DNA from: Enterobacter sichuanensis
Lineage (GTDB): Bacteria; Pseudomonadota; Gammaproteobacteria; Enterobacterales; Enterobacteriaceae
Direction: 5' to 3'
NCBI RefSeq assembly: GCF_002939185.1
Contig: NZ_POVL01000009.1
Span: forward strand, 1-64,000
Length of the DNA: 64,000 nucleotides
Under the pieces are notes generated by a model that saw only the letters and a program-made list of their open reading frames with translations, was not told the DNA's origin and made no database searches. This document shows positions 47,230 through 59,467 of the stretch, in pieces (the first letter of the stretch is position 1; the number at the start of each line of letters is the position of its first letter). A program made the translations under genes and the position numbers.

Positions 47230-47247
47230 TAGTGAGTCAGATCACAC
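47230..47247. promoter_or_regulatory. Candidate CRP site upstream of gltB
   Basis: TAGTGAGTCAGATCACAC contains GTGA (47232-47235) and TCAC (47242-47245) six bases apart, the CRP half-site pattern. CRP represses gltBDF in E. coli; the role here is inferred. Confidence 0.5.
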
Positions 47248-47357
47248 TCCGCTACGCCCTGCAAGGGCATTCATTCAATGTAAAATTACTTAAATTCCCT
47301 TTAATTACAAATAGATAACTTACCTTTAGCACATTTTTGTATAAATAAGATTGCCAT

Positions 47358-47386
47358 TTGACCTGTGTACCAATTCCCGATAAGTT
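47358..47386 (+). promoter_or_regulatory. Candidate gltB promoter
   Basis: TTGACC (47358-47363) and TAAGTT (47381-47386) with a 17-bp spacer, giving a leader of about 230 nt before the gltB ATG. Consistent with the long leader of E. coli gltB. Confidence 0.5.
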
Positions 47387-47525
47387 GGAAATCCGCTGGA
47401 AGCTTTCTGGATGAGCGGCCTGCTCATCATATTTATGCAGTAATTGAGATTCCCTCTGAAGCAAGTCCTCAAACTTGTTTACCTGCGCGAAAGGATGAAA
47501 AAGAGGGCGAATGCGAGGTCCGCGT

Positions 47526-47669
47526 ATGAAACGCAAACCCCGTCGCCATGCTCTTTCTGCGCCTGTGCGCCACGGTTACGTTCAGAGAGAAGCCCGACGA
47601 GCCTGGGGAGGTTCACTGATATGTTGTACGATAAATCCCTTGAGAAGGATAACTGTGGTTTCGGCCTGA
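47526..47669 (+). other. Small leader reading frame overlapping the gltB start
   Basis: A 47-codon frame opening [15 protein letters not shown] runs into the first 49 bp of gltB in a different frame. A similar sequence ([11 protein letters not shown]...) was, from memory, drawn as an in-frame N-terminal extension of GltB in older E. coli annotation. Whether it is translated is unknown. Confidence 0.3.
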
Positions 47670-50600
47670 TCGCCCACATAGAAGGCGAACCTAGCCACAA
47701 GGTAGTGCGTACTGCTATTCACGCACTGGCCCGAATGCAGCACCGTGGCGCCATCCTTGCCGATGGTAAAACCGGCGACGGTTGCGGCCTGCTGCTGCAA
47801 AAACCCGATCGTTTCTTCCGCATCGTGGCGGAAGAGCGCGGCTGGCGTTTAGCCAAAAACTACGCTGTCGGTATGCTGTTCCTGAACCAGGATCCTGAAA
47901 AAGCTGCCGCTTCGCGCCACATCGTCGAAGAAGAACTTCAGCGTGAAACCCTGTCTATTGTCGGCTGGCGCGATGTGCCTACCAACGAAGGGGTGCTCGG
48001 TGAAATCGCCCTCTCCTCGCTGCCTCGTATTGAACAGATTTTCGTCAATGCCCCTGCGGGCTGGCGTCCACGTGATATGGAACGCCGTCTGTTTATCGCC
48101 CGTCGCCGCATTGAAAAACGTCTCCAGGACGATAAAGAGTTCTACGTCTGTAGCCTCTCGAACCTGGTGAATATCTATAAAGGTCTGTGTATGCCGGCTG
48201 ACCTGCCGCGCTTCTACCTGGACCTGGCGGACCTGCGTCTGGAATCGGCCATTTGCCTGTTCCACCAGCGCTTCTCCACCAACACCGTACCTCGCTGGCC
48301 GCTGGCGCAGCCGTTCCGCTATCTGGCGCACAACGGCGAAATCAACACCATTACCGGTAACCGCCAGTGGGCCCGCGCCCGTACCTATAAGTTCCAGACG
48401 CCACTGATCCCTGACCTGCACGATGCCGCGCCGTTCGTGAACGAAACCGGCTCCGACTCCAGCTCGATGGACAACATGCTGGAACTGCTGCTGGCGGGCG
48501 GGATGGATATCGTGCGCGCCATGCGTTTGCTCGTGCCACCAGCCTGGCAGAACAACCCGGATATGGATCCAGAGCTGCGTGCGTTCTTCGACTTTAACTC
48601 CATGCACATGGAGCCGTGGGACGGCCCAGCGGGCATCGTGATGTCCGACGGTCGTTTTGCCGCCTGTAACCTGGACCGTAACGGCCTGCGTCCGGCCCGC
48701 TACGTCATCACCAAAGATAAGCTCATCACCTGTGCCTCTGAAGTCGGTATCTGGGATTACCAGCCTGACGAAGTGGTTGAGAAAGGCCGCGTCGGTCCTG
48801 GCGAACTGATGGTTATCGACACTCGCGTTGGGCGCATTCTGCATTCCGCCGAAACCGATAACGACCTGAAAAGCCGCCATCCGTACAAAGAGTGGATGGA
48901 GAAAAACGTGCGTCGTCTGGTGCCGTTTGAAGATCTGTCGGACGAAGAGGTGGGCAGCCGCGAGCTGGACGACGATACCCTCGCCAGCTACCAGAAGCAG
49001 TTTAACTACAGCGCAGAAGAGCTGGACTCGGTTATCCGCGTGCTCGGTGAAAACGGCCAGGAAGCGGTCGGCTCGATGGGTGACGATACCCCGTTTGCCG
49101 TGCTCTCCAGCCAGCCGCGTATCATTTATGACTATTTCCGTCAGCAGTTCGCGCAGGTCACCAACCCGCCAATCGACCCGCTGCGCGAAGCACACGTGAT
49201 GTCGCTGGCCACCAGCATTGGTCGTGAGATGAACGTCTTCTGCGAGGCCGAAGGCCAGGCGCACCGTCTGACCTTTAAATCGCCGATCCTGCTGTATTCC
49301 GATTTCAAACAGCTCACCACCATGAAAGAGGAGCACTACCGCGCTGACACGCTCGATATTACCTTCGACGTGAACGACGCGAGCCTCGAAGAGACGGTGA
49401 ATGCGCTGTGTGACAAAGCCGAACAGATGGTACGTAACGGTACCGTTCTGCTGGTGCTGTCCGACCGTAATATCGCGAAAAACCGTCTGCCGGTGCCTGC
49501 GCCGATGGCGGTGGGTGCTATCCAGACGCGTCTGGTCGATAAGAGCCTGCGCTGCGACGCCAACATCATTGTTGAAACCGCCAGCGCTCGCGACCCACAC
49601 CACTTTGCCGTGCTGTTAGGCTTTGGTGCGACGGCGATCTACCCATATCTGGCCTACGAAACGCTGGCCCGCCTGGTGGACACCCGCGCGATCGACAAAG
49701 ACTACCGTACAGTGATGCTGAACTACCGTAACGGCATCAATAAAGGTCTGTACAAAATCATGTCCAAAATGGGCATCTCGACCGTTGCCTCCTACCGTTG
49801 TTCGAAGCTGTTTGAAGCGGTCGGTCTGCATAACGACGTGGCAAACCTCTGCTTCCAGGGCGTAGTCAGCCGTATCGGCGGAGCCGGATTTGCTGACTTC
49901 CAGCAGGATCTGGTGAACCTGTCGAAACGCGCATGGCTGGCACGTAAGCCGCTGGATCAGGGCGGTCTGCTGAAATACGTTCACGGCGGCGAGTATCATG
50001 CCTATAACCCTGACGTGGTGCGCACGCTGCAGCAGGCGGTGCAGAGCGGCGAATACAGTGATTATCAGCAGTATGCTGAGCTGGTGAACAACCGTCCGGC
50101 GGCGACGCTGCGTGACCTGCTGGCCCTCAATCCGGGTGATGAAGCGGTTAGCATTGACGAGGTTGAGCCAGCATCTGAACTGTTCAAACGCTTTGATACC
50201 GCGGCGATGTCCATCGGCGCGCTGAGCCCGGAAGCCCACGAAGCGCTGGCGGAAGCCATGAACAGCATCGGCGGCAATTCCAACTCCGGTGAAGGCGGTG
50301 AAGATCCGGCGCGTTACGGCACCAACAAAGTGTCCCGTATCAAGCAGGTGGCCTCCGGCCGCTTCGGCGTCACCCCAGCGTACCTGGTCAACGCCGATGT
50401 CATTCAGATTAAAGTCGCTCAGGGTGCAAAACCGGGCGAAGGCGGTCAGTTGCCGGGTGATAAAGTCACGCCGTACATCGCCAAACTGCGCTACTCCGTA
50501 CCGGGCGTGACGCTGATTTCTCCGCCACCACACCACGATATTTACTCTATCGAGGATCTGGCGCAGTTGATTTTCGACCTGAAACAGGTCAACCCGAAAG

Positions 50601-52081
50601 CGATGATCTCCGTGAAGCTCGTTTCCGAACCGGGCGTTGGCACCATTGCCACCGGCGTGGCGAAAGCCTATGCGGATCTCATCACCATCGCCGGTTACGA
50701 CGGTGGTACCGGTGCAAGCCCACTCTCCTCCGTGAAATATGCGGGTTGCCCGTGGGAACTGGGCCTGGTGGAAACCCAGCAGGCGCTGGTGGCTAACGGT
50801 CTGCGTCACAAGATCCGTCTGCAGGTGGACGGTGGCCTGAAAACCGGCCTCGACATTATCAAAGCGGCGATTCTGGGTGCGGAAAGCTTTGGTTTCGGTA
50901 CCGGCCCAATGGTTGCGCTTGGCTGTAAATACCTGCGTATTTGCCACCTGAACAACTGCGCAACCGGTGTTGCAACTCAGGACGAGAAGCTGCGTAAGAA
51001 CCACTACCATGGTCTGCCGTTCAAAGTGACTAACTACTTTGACTTCATCGCCCGTGAAACCCGTGAGCTGATGGCGCAGCTGGGCGTGAAGCGCCTGGTA
51101 GACCTGATTGGCCGTACCGACCTGCTGAAAGAGCTGGAAGGCTTCACCGCGAAGCAGCAGAAGCTGGAGTTGAGCAAGCTGCTGGAAACCGCGCAGCCAC
51201 ACCCTGGCAAAGCGGTCTACTGCACCGAGAACAACCCACCGTTCGATAACGGCGTGCTGAACGCGCAGCTGTTGCAGCAGGCGAAACCGTACGTGGATGA
51301 CAAGCAGAGCAAAACGTTCTGGTTTGATATCCGCAACACTGACCGTTCTGTGGGTGCGTCCCTCTCCGGTTATATTGCGCAGACGCACGGTGACCAGGGG
51401 CTGGCGGCAGATCCGATTACCGCGCACTTCAGCGGTACCGCGGGTCAAAGCTTTGGCGTGTGGAACGCCGGTGGCGTTGAGCTATACCTGACCGGCGATG
51501 CCAACGACTACGTCGGGAAAGGCATGGCGGGCGGTCTGCTGGCGGTGCGTCCTCCGGTGGGTTCTGCCTTCCGCAGCCATGAGGCAAGCATCATCGGTAA
51601 CACCTGTCTGTACGGCGCGACCGGTGGTCGTCTGTTCGCTGCAGGCCGTGCGGGCGAGCGTTTTGCGGTGCGTAACTCCGGTGCCATCACCGTGGTGGAA
51701 GGCATTGGCGATAACGGTTGTGAATATATGACGGGCGGGATTGTTTGCGTCCTGGGTAAAACCGGCGTGAACTTTGGCGCAGGCATGACGGGCGGTTTTG
51801 CATACGTCCTGGATGAAGACGGCGAGTTCCGCAAACGCGTGAACCCGGAACTGGTGGAAGTACTGGACGTTGATACGCTGGCCATCCACGAAGAACACCT
51901 TCGCGGTTTGATTACCGAACACGTGCAGCATACCGGTTCTTCGCGCGGCGAAGAGATCCTGGCGAACTGGCCAGCATTCTCTGCAAAATTCGCGCTGGTT
52001 AAACCGAAGTCCAGCGATGTTAAAGCCCTGTTGGGTCACCGTAGTCGTAGCGCAGCAGAGCTGCGTGTGCAGGCGCAGTAA
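47621..52081 (+). CDS. gltB: Glutamate synthase (NADPH) large subunit
   Basis: Makes two glutamates from glutamine and 2-oxoglutarate with electrons from GltD. The 1486-residue precursor has an 11-residue propeptide ([11 protein letters not shown]) before the catalytic N-terminal Cys12 of the class II amidotransferase domain, a central domain, the FMN-binding synthase domain ([22 protein letters not shown] region), the 3Fe-4S cysteines in [15 protein letters not shown], and the C-terminal GXGXG beta-helix. The start is the ATG with GGGGAGG 10 bases upstream; the frame is open further up but not conserved. gltD follows after 9 bp. Confidence 0.98.
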   Translation: MLYDKSLEKDNCGFGLIAHIEGEPSHKVVRTAIHALARMQHRGAILADGKTGDGCGLLLQKPDRFFRIVAEERGWRLAKNYAVGMLFLNQDPEKAAASRHIVEEELQRETLSIVGWRDVPTNEGVLGEIALSSLPRIEQIFVNAPAGWRPRDMERRLFIARRRIEKRLQDDKEFYVCSLSNLVNIYKGLCMPADLPRFYLDLADLRLESAICLFHQRFSTNTVPRWPLAQPFRYLAHNGEINTITGNRQWARARTYKFQTPLIPDLHDAAPFVNETGSDSSSMDNMLELLLAGGMDIVRAMRLLVPPAWQNNPDMDPELRAFFDFNSMHMEPWDGPAGIVMSDGRFAACNLDRNGLRPARYVITKDKLITCASEVGIWDYQPDEVVEKGRVGPGELMVIDTRVGRILHSAETDNDLKSRHPYKEWMEKNVRRLVPFEDLSDEEVGSRELDDDTLASYQKQFNYSAEELDSVIRVLGENGQEAVGSMGDDTPFAVLSSQPRIIYDYFRQQFAQVTNPPIDPLREAHVMSLATSIGREMNVFCEAEGQAHRLTFKSPILLYSDFKQLTTMKEEHYRADTLDITFDVNDASLEETVNALCDKAEQMVRNGTVLLVLSDRNIAKNRLPVPAPMAVGAIQTRLVDKSLRCDANIIVETASARDPHHFAVLLGFGATAIYPYLAYETLARLVDTRAIDKDYRTVMLNYRNGINKGLYKIMSKMGISTVASYRCSKLFEAVGLHNDVANLCFQGVVSRIGGAGFADFQQDLVNLSKRAWLARKPLDQGGLLKYVHGGEYHAYNPDVVRTLQQAVQSGEYSDYQQYAELVNNRPAATLRDLLALNPGDEAVSIDEVEPASELFKRFDTAAMSIGALSPEAHEALAEAMNSIGGNSNSGEGGEDPARYGTNKVSRIKQVASGRFGVTPAYLVNADVIQIKVAQGAKPGEGGQLPGDKVTPYIAKLRYSVPGVTLISPPPHHDIYSIEDLAQLIFDLKQVNPKAMISVKLVSEPGVGTIATGVAKAYADLITIAGYDGGTGASPLSSVKYAGCPWELGLVETQQALVANGLRHKIRLQVDGGLKTGLDIIKAAILGAESFGFGTGPMVALGCKYLRICHLNNCATGVATQDEKLRKNHYHGLPFKVTNYFDFIARETRELMAQLGVKRLVDLIGRTDLLKELEGFTAKQQKLELSKLLETAQPHPGKAVYCTENNPPFDNGVLNAQLLQQAKPYVDDKQSKTFWFDIRNTDRSVGASLSGYIAQTHGDQGLAADPITAHFSGTAGQSFGVWNAGGVELYLTGDANDYVGKGMAGGLLAVRPPVGSAFRSHEASIIGNTCLYGATGGRLFAAGRAGERFAVRNSGAITVVEGIGDNGCEYMTGGIVCVLGKTGVNFGAGMTGGFAYVLDEDGEFRKRVNPELVEVLDVDTLAIHEEHLRGLITEHVQHTGSSRGEEILANWPAFSAKFALVKPKSSDVKALLGHRSRSAAELRVQAQ

Positions 52082-53508
<1,427 letters not shown>

Positions 53509-53509
<1 letters not shown>

Positions 53510-53541
53510 AAAAACAGGCCCGATTGGGCCTGTTTTTATTT
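53509..53541. terminator. Bidirectional terminator between gltD and sspB
   Basis: AAAACAGGCCC-gatt-GGGCCTGTTTTT, symmetric with A and T runs; it serves gltD and the convergent sspB, whose stop codon lies in the T run. Confidence 0.92.
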
Positions 53542-54033
53542 TACAACGCGAAGAGCAGGACGCCCCCCGCGCGGTGGCGGATCGTCATCCGGATCGTTAT
53601 CATCCTGGTGATCGGGTTTGTCACCGTCAATAACGGACATGACCGTGTCGCTTTCACGCTCCCCGGCGGTATCGTCATCATTCAGGCTGGCAACGTCTTC
53701 ATCGTAAGCCGCTTCCGGCTCGAACATGGTACCCGCACCGTTTTCACGCGCGTAGATAGCCAGCACGGCAGCCAGCGGCACCGATACCTGACGCGGCACT
53801 CCACCAAAACGCGCGTTAAAGCGCACTTCGTCGTTGGCCAGTTCCAGGTTACCCACTGCTCGCGGCGCAATATTCAGCACGATCTGTCCGTCGCGTGCGT
53901 ATTCCATTGGAACCAGCACGCCCGGCAACGTCACATCCACTACCAGGTGCGGCGTGAGCTGGTTATCCAGCAGCCATTCATAGAAGGCGCGCAGCAGATA
54001 CGGACGGCGTGGGGTGAGTTGTGACATTTCCAC
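53536..54033 (-). CDS. sspB: SspB, ClpXP protease adaptor
   Basis: Delivers SsrA-tagged proteins to ClpXP. The 165-residue protein has the folded substrate-binding domain (about 1-115, PYLLRAFYEWLLDNQLTPHL), an acidic flexible linker and the ClpX-binding tail GGRPALRVVK. A GTG at 54033 aligns with the E. coli start; an ATG two codons upstream (54039) overlaps the sspA stop and could also serve. Confidence 0.95.
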   Translation of the reverse strand: MEMSQLTPRRPYLLRAFYEWLLDNQLTPHLVVDVTLPGVLVPMEYARDGQIVLNIAPRAVGNLELANDEVRFNARFGGVPRQVSVPLAAVLAIYARENGAGTMFEPEAAYDEDVASLNDDDTAGERESDTVMSVIDGDKPDHQDDNDPDDDPPPRGGRPALRVVK

Positions 54034-54038
54034 AGTCA

Positions 54039-54677
54039 TTAGCCTCGGCCGAGACGCATTTCACGTTCCGGTTCAGTTAAAGATGCCAGGAAAGAGTCGC
54101 GTTCAAAGACGCGAGTCATATAGCCCTTCAGCTCTTTGGCGCCAGGGCCGCTGAATTCAACACCCAGGGTTGGCAGACGCCACAACAGCGGCGCCAGGTA
54201 GCAATCTACCAGGCTGAACTCATCGCTCAGGAAGAACGGTTTCTGGCCAAACACAGGGGCGATAGCCAGAAGCTCTTCACGCAGTTGCTTACGCGCAGCG
54301 TCAGCTTCCGCAGCGGAACCGCTGGTAATCACGTTCATCAGCGAGTACCAGTCTTTCTCGATACGCTGCATGTACAGGCGGCTTTCACCACGTGCAACAG
54401 GGTAAACAGGCATCAGCGGCGGATGCGGGAAACGCTCATCCAGATATTCCATAATGATACGGGATTCCCACAGGGTCAGCTCGCGATCCACCAGCGTCGG
54501 TACGCTTTGGCTCGGGTTGAGATCGATCAGATCCTGAGGCGGGTTATCCTTTTCCACATGCTCGATCTCAAAACTGACACCCTTCTCGGCCAGCACGATA
54601 CGAACCTGATGGCTATAAATGTCAGTAGGACCAGAAAACAGCGTCATTACCGAACGTTTGTTGGCAGCGACAGCCAT
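54039..54677 (-). CDS. sspA: SspA, stringent starvation protein A
   Basis: GST-fold RNA polymerase-associated protein that affects H-NS levels and acid tolerance. The 212-residue protein has the N-terminal thioredoxin-like half (LFSGPTDIYSHQVRIVLAEKG) and helical C-half with SLVDCYLAPLLWRLP; it lacks the catalytic residues of true glutathione transferases, as in the family. First gene of sspA-sspB. Confidence 0.97.
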   Translation of the reverse strand: MAVAANKRSVMTLFSGPTDIYSHQVRIVLAEKGVSFEIEHVEKDNPPQDLIDLNPSQSVPTLVDRELTLWESRIIMEYLDERFPHPPLMPVYPVARGESRLYMQRIEKDWYSLMNVITSGSAAEADAARKQLREELLAIAPVFGQKPFFLSDEFSLVDCYLAPLLWRLPTLGVEFSGPGAKELKGYMTRVFERDSFLASLTEPEREMRLGRG

Positions 54678-54984
54678 GAAAACCTCCAGGTATATTCAGA
54701 ATTTTTACTGCTACCGGCCCAACAGGGGCCAGCCAGATGTTGTATCGCCCATCCCAGAGAAAACACATTGTTCAATAATCGAACAAAAAGCGAGTATTCA
54801 CCGATATTTGGGCAGAAAATTGGATGATAGTTTACCAGATTTTGATGACTTTGTGGTGAGCGTTTCTGGAAATGTGGAAAAAGAGAAGATATATGCATTG
54901 ATATTGTGGATAACCTGCGCATTATCCATAAAAAAACCCGCCGAAGCGGGTTTTTCGCCAATCGTTCTGCGCAAGCAGAATGGA
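54678..54984 (-). promoter_or_regulatory. sspA-rpsI intergenic region
   Basis: 307 bp with the rpsI terminator (about 54928-54957) at one end and the AT-rich upstream region of sspA. No frame in it is conserved. The sspA promoter should lie in about 54680-54900; I could not assign hexamers with confidence. Confidence 0.4.
54928..54957. terminator. Terminator after rpsI
   Basis: AACCCGC-cgaa-GCGGGTT hairpin (54935-54952) with seven minus-strand T residues and a plus-strand T run, 28 bp after the rpsI stop. Confidence 0.88.
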
Positions 54985-55380
<396 letters not shown>

Positions 55381-55392
55381 CTATAATCCCGA

Positions 55393-55908
<516 letters not shown>

Positions 55909-55984
55909 CTACCCCTTCGAATAGCTCATGCCGACACATAGAAAGTTTCGGGAAAAAAACCTTCTCGTAACGTGGGGTCGCAAG

Positions 55985-56013
55985 ATTATAGAGAAGTTGA
56001 GGTCAAAGATCGA
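55985..56013 (-). promoter_or_regulatory. Promoter of rplM-rpsI
   Basis: Perfect minus-strand TATAAT (plus 55985-55990), with a poor -35 TCGATC 17 bp upstream, and a start region reading CTTGCGACC. Confidence 0.55.
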
Positions 56014-56058
56014 CCCTTAAATGTGATTCAAATTGGGTTTTTCGAGGCGGTGGAAAAT

Positions 56059-56090
56059 GCCGGGTGGCGGCTGCGCCTTACCCGGCCTAC
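56059..56090. repeat. Single REP element after zapE
   Basis: GCCGGGTGGCGG...CTTACCCGGCCTAC. It lies 34 bp beyond the zapE stop codon. Confidence 0.8.
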
Positions 56091-56123
56091 AAGTCCCCCT
56101 TCACAGGGAGAGGGTGGCATTTA

Positions 56124-57248
56124 TTATGGCATATGCTCAAGCTTCAGGTATTCCTCGCTCTGCATCTCCTGCAGGCGCGAGAGGCAGCGCTGGAACTCAA
56201 ACTTCAGCCGCTCCCCCTGGTAGATCTCATATAAAGGTACCTCGGCGCTGACCACCAGCTTGACGTGACGCTCATAAAACTCGTCCACCAGCGCAATGAA
56301 GCGCCGTGCTTCGCTCTCCATCAGCCGGGTCATCACCGGCACATCCAGCACCATCACGGTGTGGAACAGACGCGAAAGCGCAATGTAGTCATGCTGACTG
56401 CGGGCATCAACGCAGAGCGTCGTAAAGGAGACCGCCAGCGTTTGGTTCTCAACACCGAGGGTAGGTAACGGGCGATGGTTAATCTCAAGTTCCGGGGCAT
56501 GCTCGCGTTTTGCCCCCGCCAGCGCCAGCCATAGTTTGTCCATCTGGCGGGTGGTCTCGGTATTTAACGGTGAAAGCCACAGGTGCGCCTGGGTCAACGT
56601 GCGCAGGCGGTAATCCACCCCGGCATCCACGTTCATGATGTCGCAGTGCTGCTTGATGGCGTCAATCGCAGGCAGGAAGCGAGCCCGCTGCAGGCCATTG
56701 CGGTACAGTTCGTCCGGCGGGATATTCGAGGTAGCAACCAGCGTAATCCCGCGGGCAAATAACGCTTTCATCAGGCCGCCTAACAGCATGGCATCGGTGA
56801 TATCAGAGACAAAAAACTCATCAAAGCAGAGCACGTCCGTTTCCGCCTTGAATCTGTCGGCCACAATCTCCAGGGGATCGCTTTTACCCTGCAGCGCCGT
56901 CAGCTCTTCATGCACCCGCAGCATAAAACGATGGAAGTGCAGACGCTGTTTACGCGACCCCGGCAGGCTCAGATAGAACAGATCCATCAGCCAGGTTTTT
57001 CCCCGCCCGACACCGCCCCACATATATAAACCGCGCACCGGCGTGTGCTCTGGTGGCGCTTTTTTACCGAGTAACCGCCCAAACGCCGCCTTTAGCCCAC
57101 TGCTCTGCTCTGTTTCAGCGGGTCTGGCCGTGAGCTCCTGATAAATCATCTCCAGACGGCTCACCGCCTCACGTTGAACGTCATCCGGCTGATGCGTGCC
57201 CTCGTTAAGGGCCAGTTGATATCGTGATGCAGGGGACAGGTTTTGCAT
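56124..57248 (-). CDS. zapE: ZapE, cell division ATPase
   Basis: AFG1-like P-loop ATPase that destabilises FtsZ polymers during late constriction. The 374-residue protein has Walker A GGVGRGKTWLMD near 79-90, Walker B LCFDEFFVSD near 143 and the sensor region VATSNIPPDELYR near 170. It diverges from zapG, another division protein. Confidence 0.96.
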   Translation of the reverse strand: MQNLSPASRYQLALNEGTHQPDDVQREAVSRLEMIYQELTARPAETEQSSGLKAAFGRLLGKKAPPEHTPVRGLYMWGGVGRGKTWLMDLFYLSLPGSRKQRLHFHRFMLRVHEELTALQGKSDPLEIVADRFKAETDVLCFDEFFVSDITDAMLLGGLMKALFARGITLVATSNIPPDELYRNGLQRARFLPAIDAIKQHCDIMNVDAGVDYRLRTLTQAHLWLSPLNTETTRQMDKLWLALAGAKREHAPELEINHRPLPTLGVENQTLAVSFTTLCVDARSQHDYIALSRLFHTVMVLDVPVMTRLMESEARRFIALVDEFYERHVKLVVSAEVPLYEIYQGERLKFEFQRCLSRLQEMQSEEYLKLEHMP

Positions 57249-57437
57249 AATCTTATTGTTATTCCTTCAATTAACGCTCATCAGCAGGCGTGACTGATGA
57301 AAAAAAGGCCGTTCTACACTACGCGATGATACGTCAGGATTCCACTTCTGCGGAAATAGCGGTTATAGTGGCATTATCAGGCACAGGCAGGAGCCGAGCC
57401 AACACCCTACGGAACAACAAGACAACGGGAGAAGTTC

Positions 57438-57836
57438 ATGACCTGGGAATATGCGCTAATCGGTTTAGTCGTCGGCATCGTCATTGGTGCTGTGGCCATG
57501 CGTTTCGGTAACCGCAAATTGCGTCAGCAGCAGTCACTGCAGTACGAACTGGAAAAGAACAAAGCCGAGCTGGAAGAGTATCGTGAAGAGCTGGTCAGCC
57601 ACTTTGCCCGTAGCGCCGAGCTGCTGGACAACATGGCGACCGACTATCGTCAGCTGTATCAACATATGGCCAAAAGCTCCAGCAGCCTGCTGCCGGAAAT
57701 GACGGCGGAAACCAACCCGTTCCGCAACCGTCTGGCAGACTCTGAAGCCGGTAACGATCAGGCCCCTGTCCAGATGCCTCGCGACTATTCAGATGGCGCG
57801 TCCGGCCTGCTGCGCGGCGGTGTAAAACGCGATTAA
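57438..57836 (+). CDS. zapG: ZapG (YhcB), inner-membrane cell division protein
   Basis: 132-residue protein with a single N-terminal membrane helix (about 5-22, GLVVGIVIGAVAMRFG), then a coiled coil (about 28-60) and a disordered tail. In E. coli it links division and elongation machineries and envelope balance. ACGGGAGAAG lies before the ATG. It precedes degQ, with a hairpin between. Confidence 0.95.
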   Translation: MTWEYALIGLVVGIVIGAVAMRFGNRKLRQQQSLQYELEKNKAELEEYREELVSHFARSAELLDNMATDYRQLYQHMAKSSSSLLPEMTAETNPFRNRLADSEAGNDQAPVQMPRDYSDGASGLLRGGVKRD

Positions 57837-57858
57837 TCGCACAACCTGAATTTATTTT

Positions 57859-57888
57859 ACGGGCGCAGCGATTGCGCCCGTCCTTTCT
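57859..57888 (+). terminator. Terminator after zapG
   Basis: ACGGGCGCA (57859-57867) pairs with TGCGCCCGT (57873-57881) over a 5-base loop; tail CCTTTCTTC. Confidence 0.7.
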
Positions 57889-58007
57889 TCATGACCCCAG
57901 CTATCATTTAGTTAAACACCTCATTGTTCAGCGGTTTAAAATTCAATAACATCAACGTGTTTTTAGGGCCGTTTTTCCTTTATTCCAGGTTACGAGAGTC
58001 AACATCG

Positions 58008-59375
58008 ATGAAGAAAAAAAACCAGCTGTTGAGCGCTATCGCGTTAAGTGTCGGGTTATCTCTCTCGGCGTCCTTCCCCGTAGTGGCCGCCATTCCCTCC
58101 CAGGTGCCCGGGCAAGCGGCCGTTCCAAGCCTCGCCCCCATGCTGGAAAAAGTGTTGCCGGCGGTCGTTAGCGTACAGGTTGAAGGCACGGCCGTACAAA
58201 GCCAACGCGTCCCTGAAGAACTGAAAAAATATTTTGGCGATGAGGCTCCCGACCAGCAGGCTCAGCCTTTTGAAGGCCTGGGTTCAGGCGTCATTATTGA
58301 TGCAGCCAAAGGCTATATTCTGACTAACAACCATGTCATCAGCCAGGCTGATAAAATCAGCGTTCTGCTTAATGATGGGCGCGAGTTTGATGCCAAACTG
58401 ATTGGCGGCGATGACCAGAGCGACATCGCGCTGTTGCAGGTGCAAAACCCCAGCAACCTGACCCAGATTGCCATCGCGGATTCCGACAAACTGCGCGTCG
58501 GTGATTTTGCCGTCGCCGTGGGCAACCCCTTTGGTTTAGGGCAGACCGCGACGTCCGGGATCGTCTCGGCGCTGGGCCGCAGCGGCCTGAATCTGGAAGG
58601 GCTGGAAAACTTTATCCAGACCGATGCCTCAATCAACCGCGGGAACTCCGGCGGGGCATTGCTCAACCTTAACGGCGAGCTGATTGGAATCAACACTGCG
58701 ATCCTGGCCCCGGGCGGCGGCAGCATTGGGATCGGTTTTGCTATTCCGAGCAATATGGCCAAAACCCTGGCGCAGCAGCTCATCCAGTTCGGCGAGGTCA
58801 AACGTGGGCTGCTGGGTATCAAAGGAATGGAGATGAGCGCGGATATTGCGAAGGCGTTCAATATTAACGTGCAGCGCGGGGCGTTCGTCAGTGAAGTGCT
58901 GCCAAACTCCGGCTCGGCAAAAGCGGGCGTGAAGTCGGGGGACGTGATCGTCAGCCTGAACGATAAACCGCTGAGCAGCTTTGCAGAACTGCGCTCGCGG
59001 ATTGCCACAACCGAACCCGGCGCCAAAGTGAAGCTGGGCCTGATCCGCGACGGCAAGCCGCTCAGTGTTGAAGTGACGCTGGATAAGAGCACCTCTTCCT
59101 CCGCCAGTGCAGAGCTTATCGCTCCAGCGCTACAGGGGGCTACGTTGAGCGACGGGCAGTTGAAAGACGGGACGAAGGGGATCACCATCGACACCGTTGA
59201 GAAGAGCAGCCCTGCCGCACAGGCCGGATTGCATCAGGATGACGTTATCATTGGTGTAAACCGTAATCGCGTGCAGTCCATTGCTGAACTGCGCAAGCTG
59301 CTGGAAAGTAAACCGGCTGTGATTGCCCTGCAGGTCATGCGTGGCAATGAGTCTATCTATATTCTGTTGCGCTAA
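58008..59375 (+). CDS. degQ: DegQ, periplasmic serine endoprotease
   Basis: HtrA-family protease and chaperone for unfolded periplasmic proteins. The 455-residue precursor has a signal peptide ending VVA near residue 27, the catalytic triad His109, Asp139 and Ser214 (GNSGGAL), and two PDZ domains (about 260-350 and 370-455). The start MKKKNQLLSA is chosen over an upstream frame without signal character. It is followed by degS after 92 bp with a hairpin in between. Confidence 0.98.
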   Translation: MKKKNQLLSAIALSVGLSLSASFPVVAAIPSQVPGQAAVPSLAPMLEKVLPAVVSVQVEGTAVQSQRVPEELKKYFGDEAPDQQAQPFEGLGSGVIIDAAKGYILTNNHVISQADKISVLLNDGREFDAKLIGGDDQSDIALLQVQNPSNLTQIAIADSDKLRVGDFAVAVGNPFGLGQTATSGIVSALGRSGLNLEGLENFIQTDASINRGNSGGALLNLNGELIGINTAILAPGGGSIGIGFAIPSNMAKTLAQQLIQFGEVKRGLLGIKGMEMSADIAKAFNINVQRGAFVSEVLPNSGSAKAGVKSGDVIVSLNDKPLSSFAELRSRIATTEPGAKVKLGLIRDGKPLSVEVTLDKSTSSSASAELIAPALQGATLSDGQLKDGTKGITIDTVEKSSPAAQAGLHQDDVIIGVNRNRVQSIAELRKLLESKPAVIALQVMRGNESIYILLR

Positions 59376-59387
59376 GCATTTGCGATC

Positions 59388-59417
59388 CCGGACATCACCG
59401 CTGCGTGTGATGTCCGG
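59388..59417 (+). terminator. Hairpin between degQ and degS
   Basis: Perfect 11-bp stem CCGGACATCAC / GTGATGTCCGG with an 8-base loop, 13 bp after the degQ stop. There is no T run after it (ATAACTC), so it may be an attenuator or mRNA 3'-end barrier rather than a strong terminator. Confidence 0.65.
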
Positions 59418-59467
59418 ATAACTCATGTTATGCTGCAAATCGTTCCTTTTTTCACGACACGCGCATC

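Larger units (their letters stand above)
46934..47620 (+). promoter_or_regulatory. yhcC-gltB divergent control region
   Basis: 687 bp without a main gene. It is AT-rich in the middle (about 47000-47350), as expected for the Lrp and IHF sites known upstream of E. coli gltB. A CRP-type GTGA-N6-TCAC lies at 47230-47247 and a promoter candidate TTGACC-17-TAAGTT at 47358-47386, about 235 bp before gltB. A short leader frame lies at 47526-47669. Confidence 0.6.

Noticed and set aside
47444-47620. In-frame N-terminal extension of GltB
   Set aside because: The catalytic Cys must be exposed by removal of a short propeptide, and GGGGAGG stands before the ATG at 47621; the extension is not family-like.
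47849-51448. Two long minus-strand frames opposite gltB (584 and 610 codons)
   Set aside because: Antisense shadows of a highly expressed gene with biased codons; no domain or start signal.
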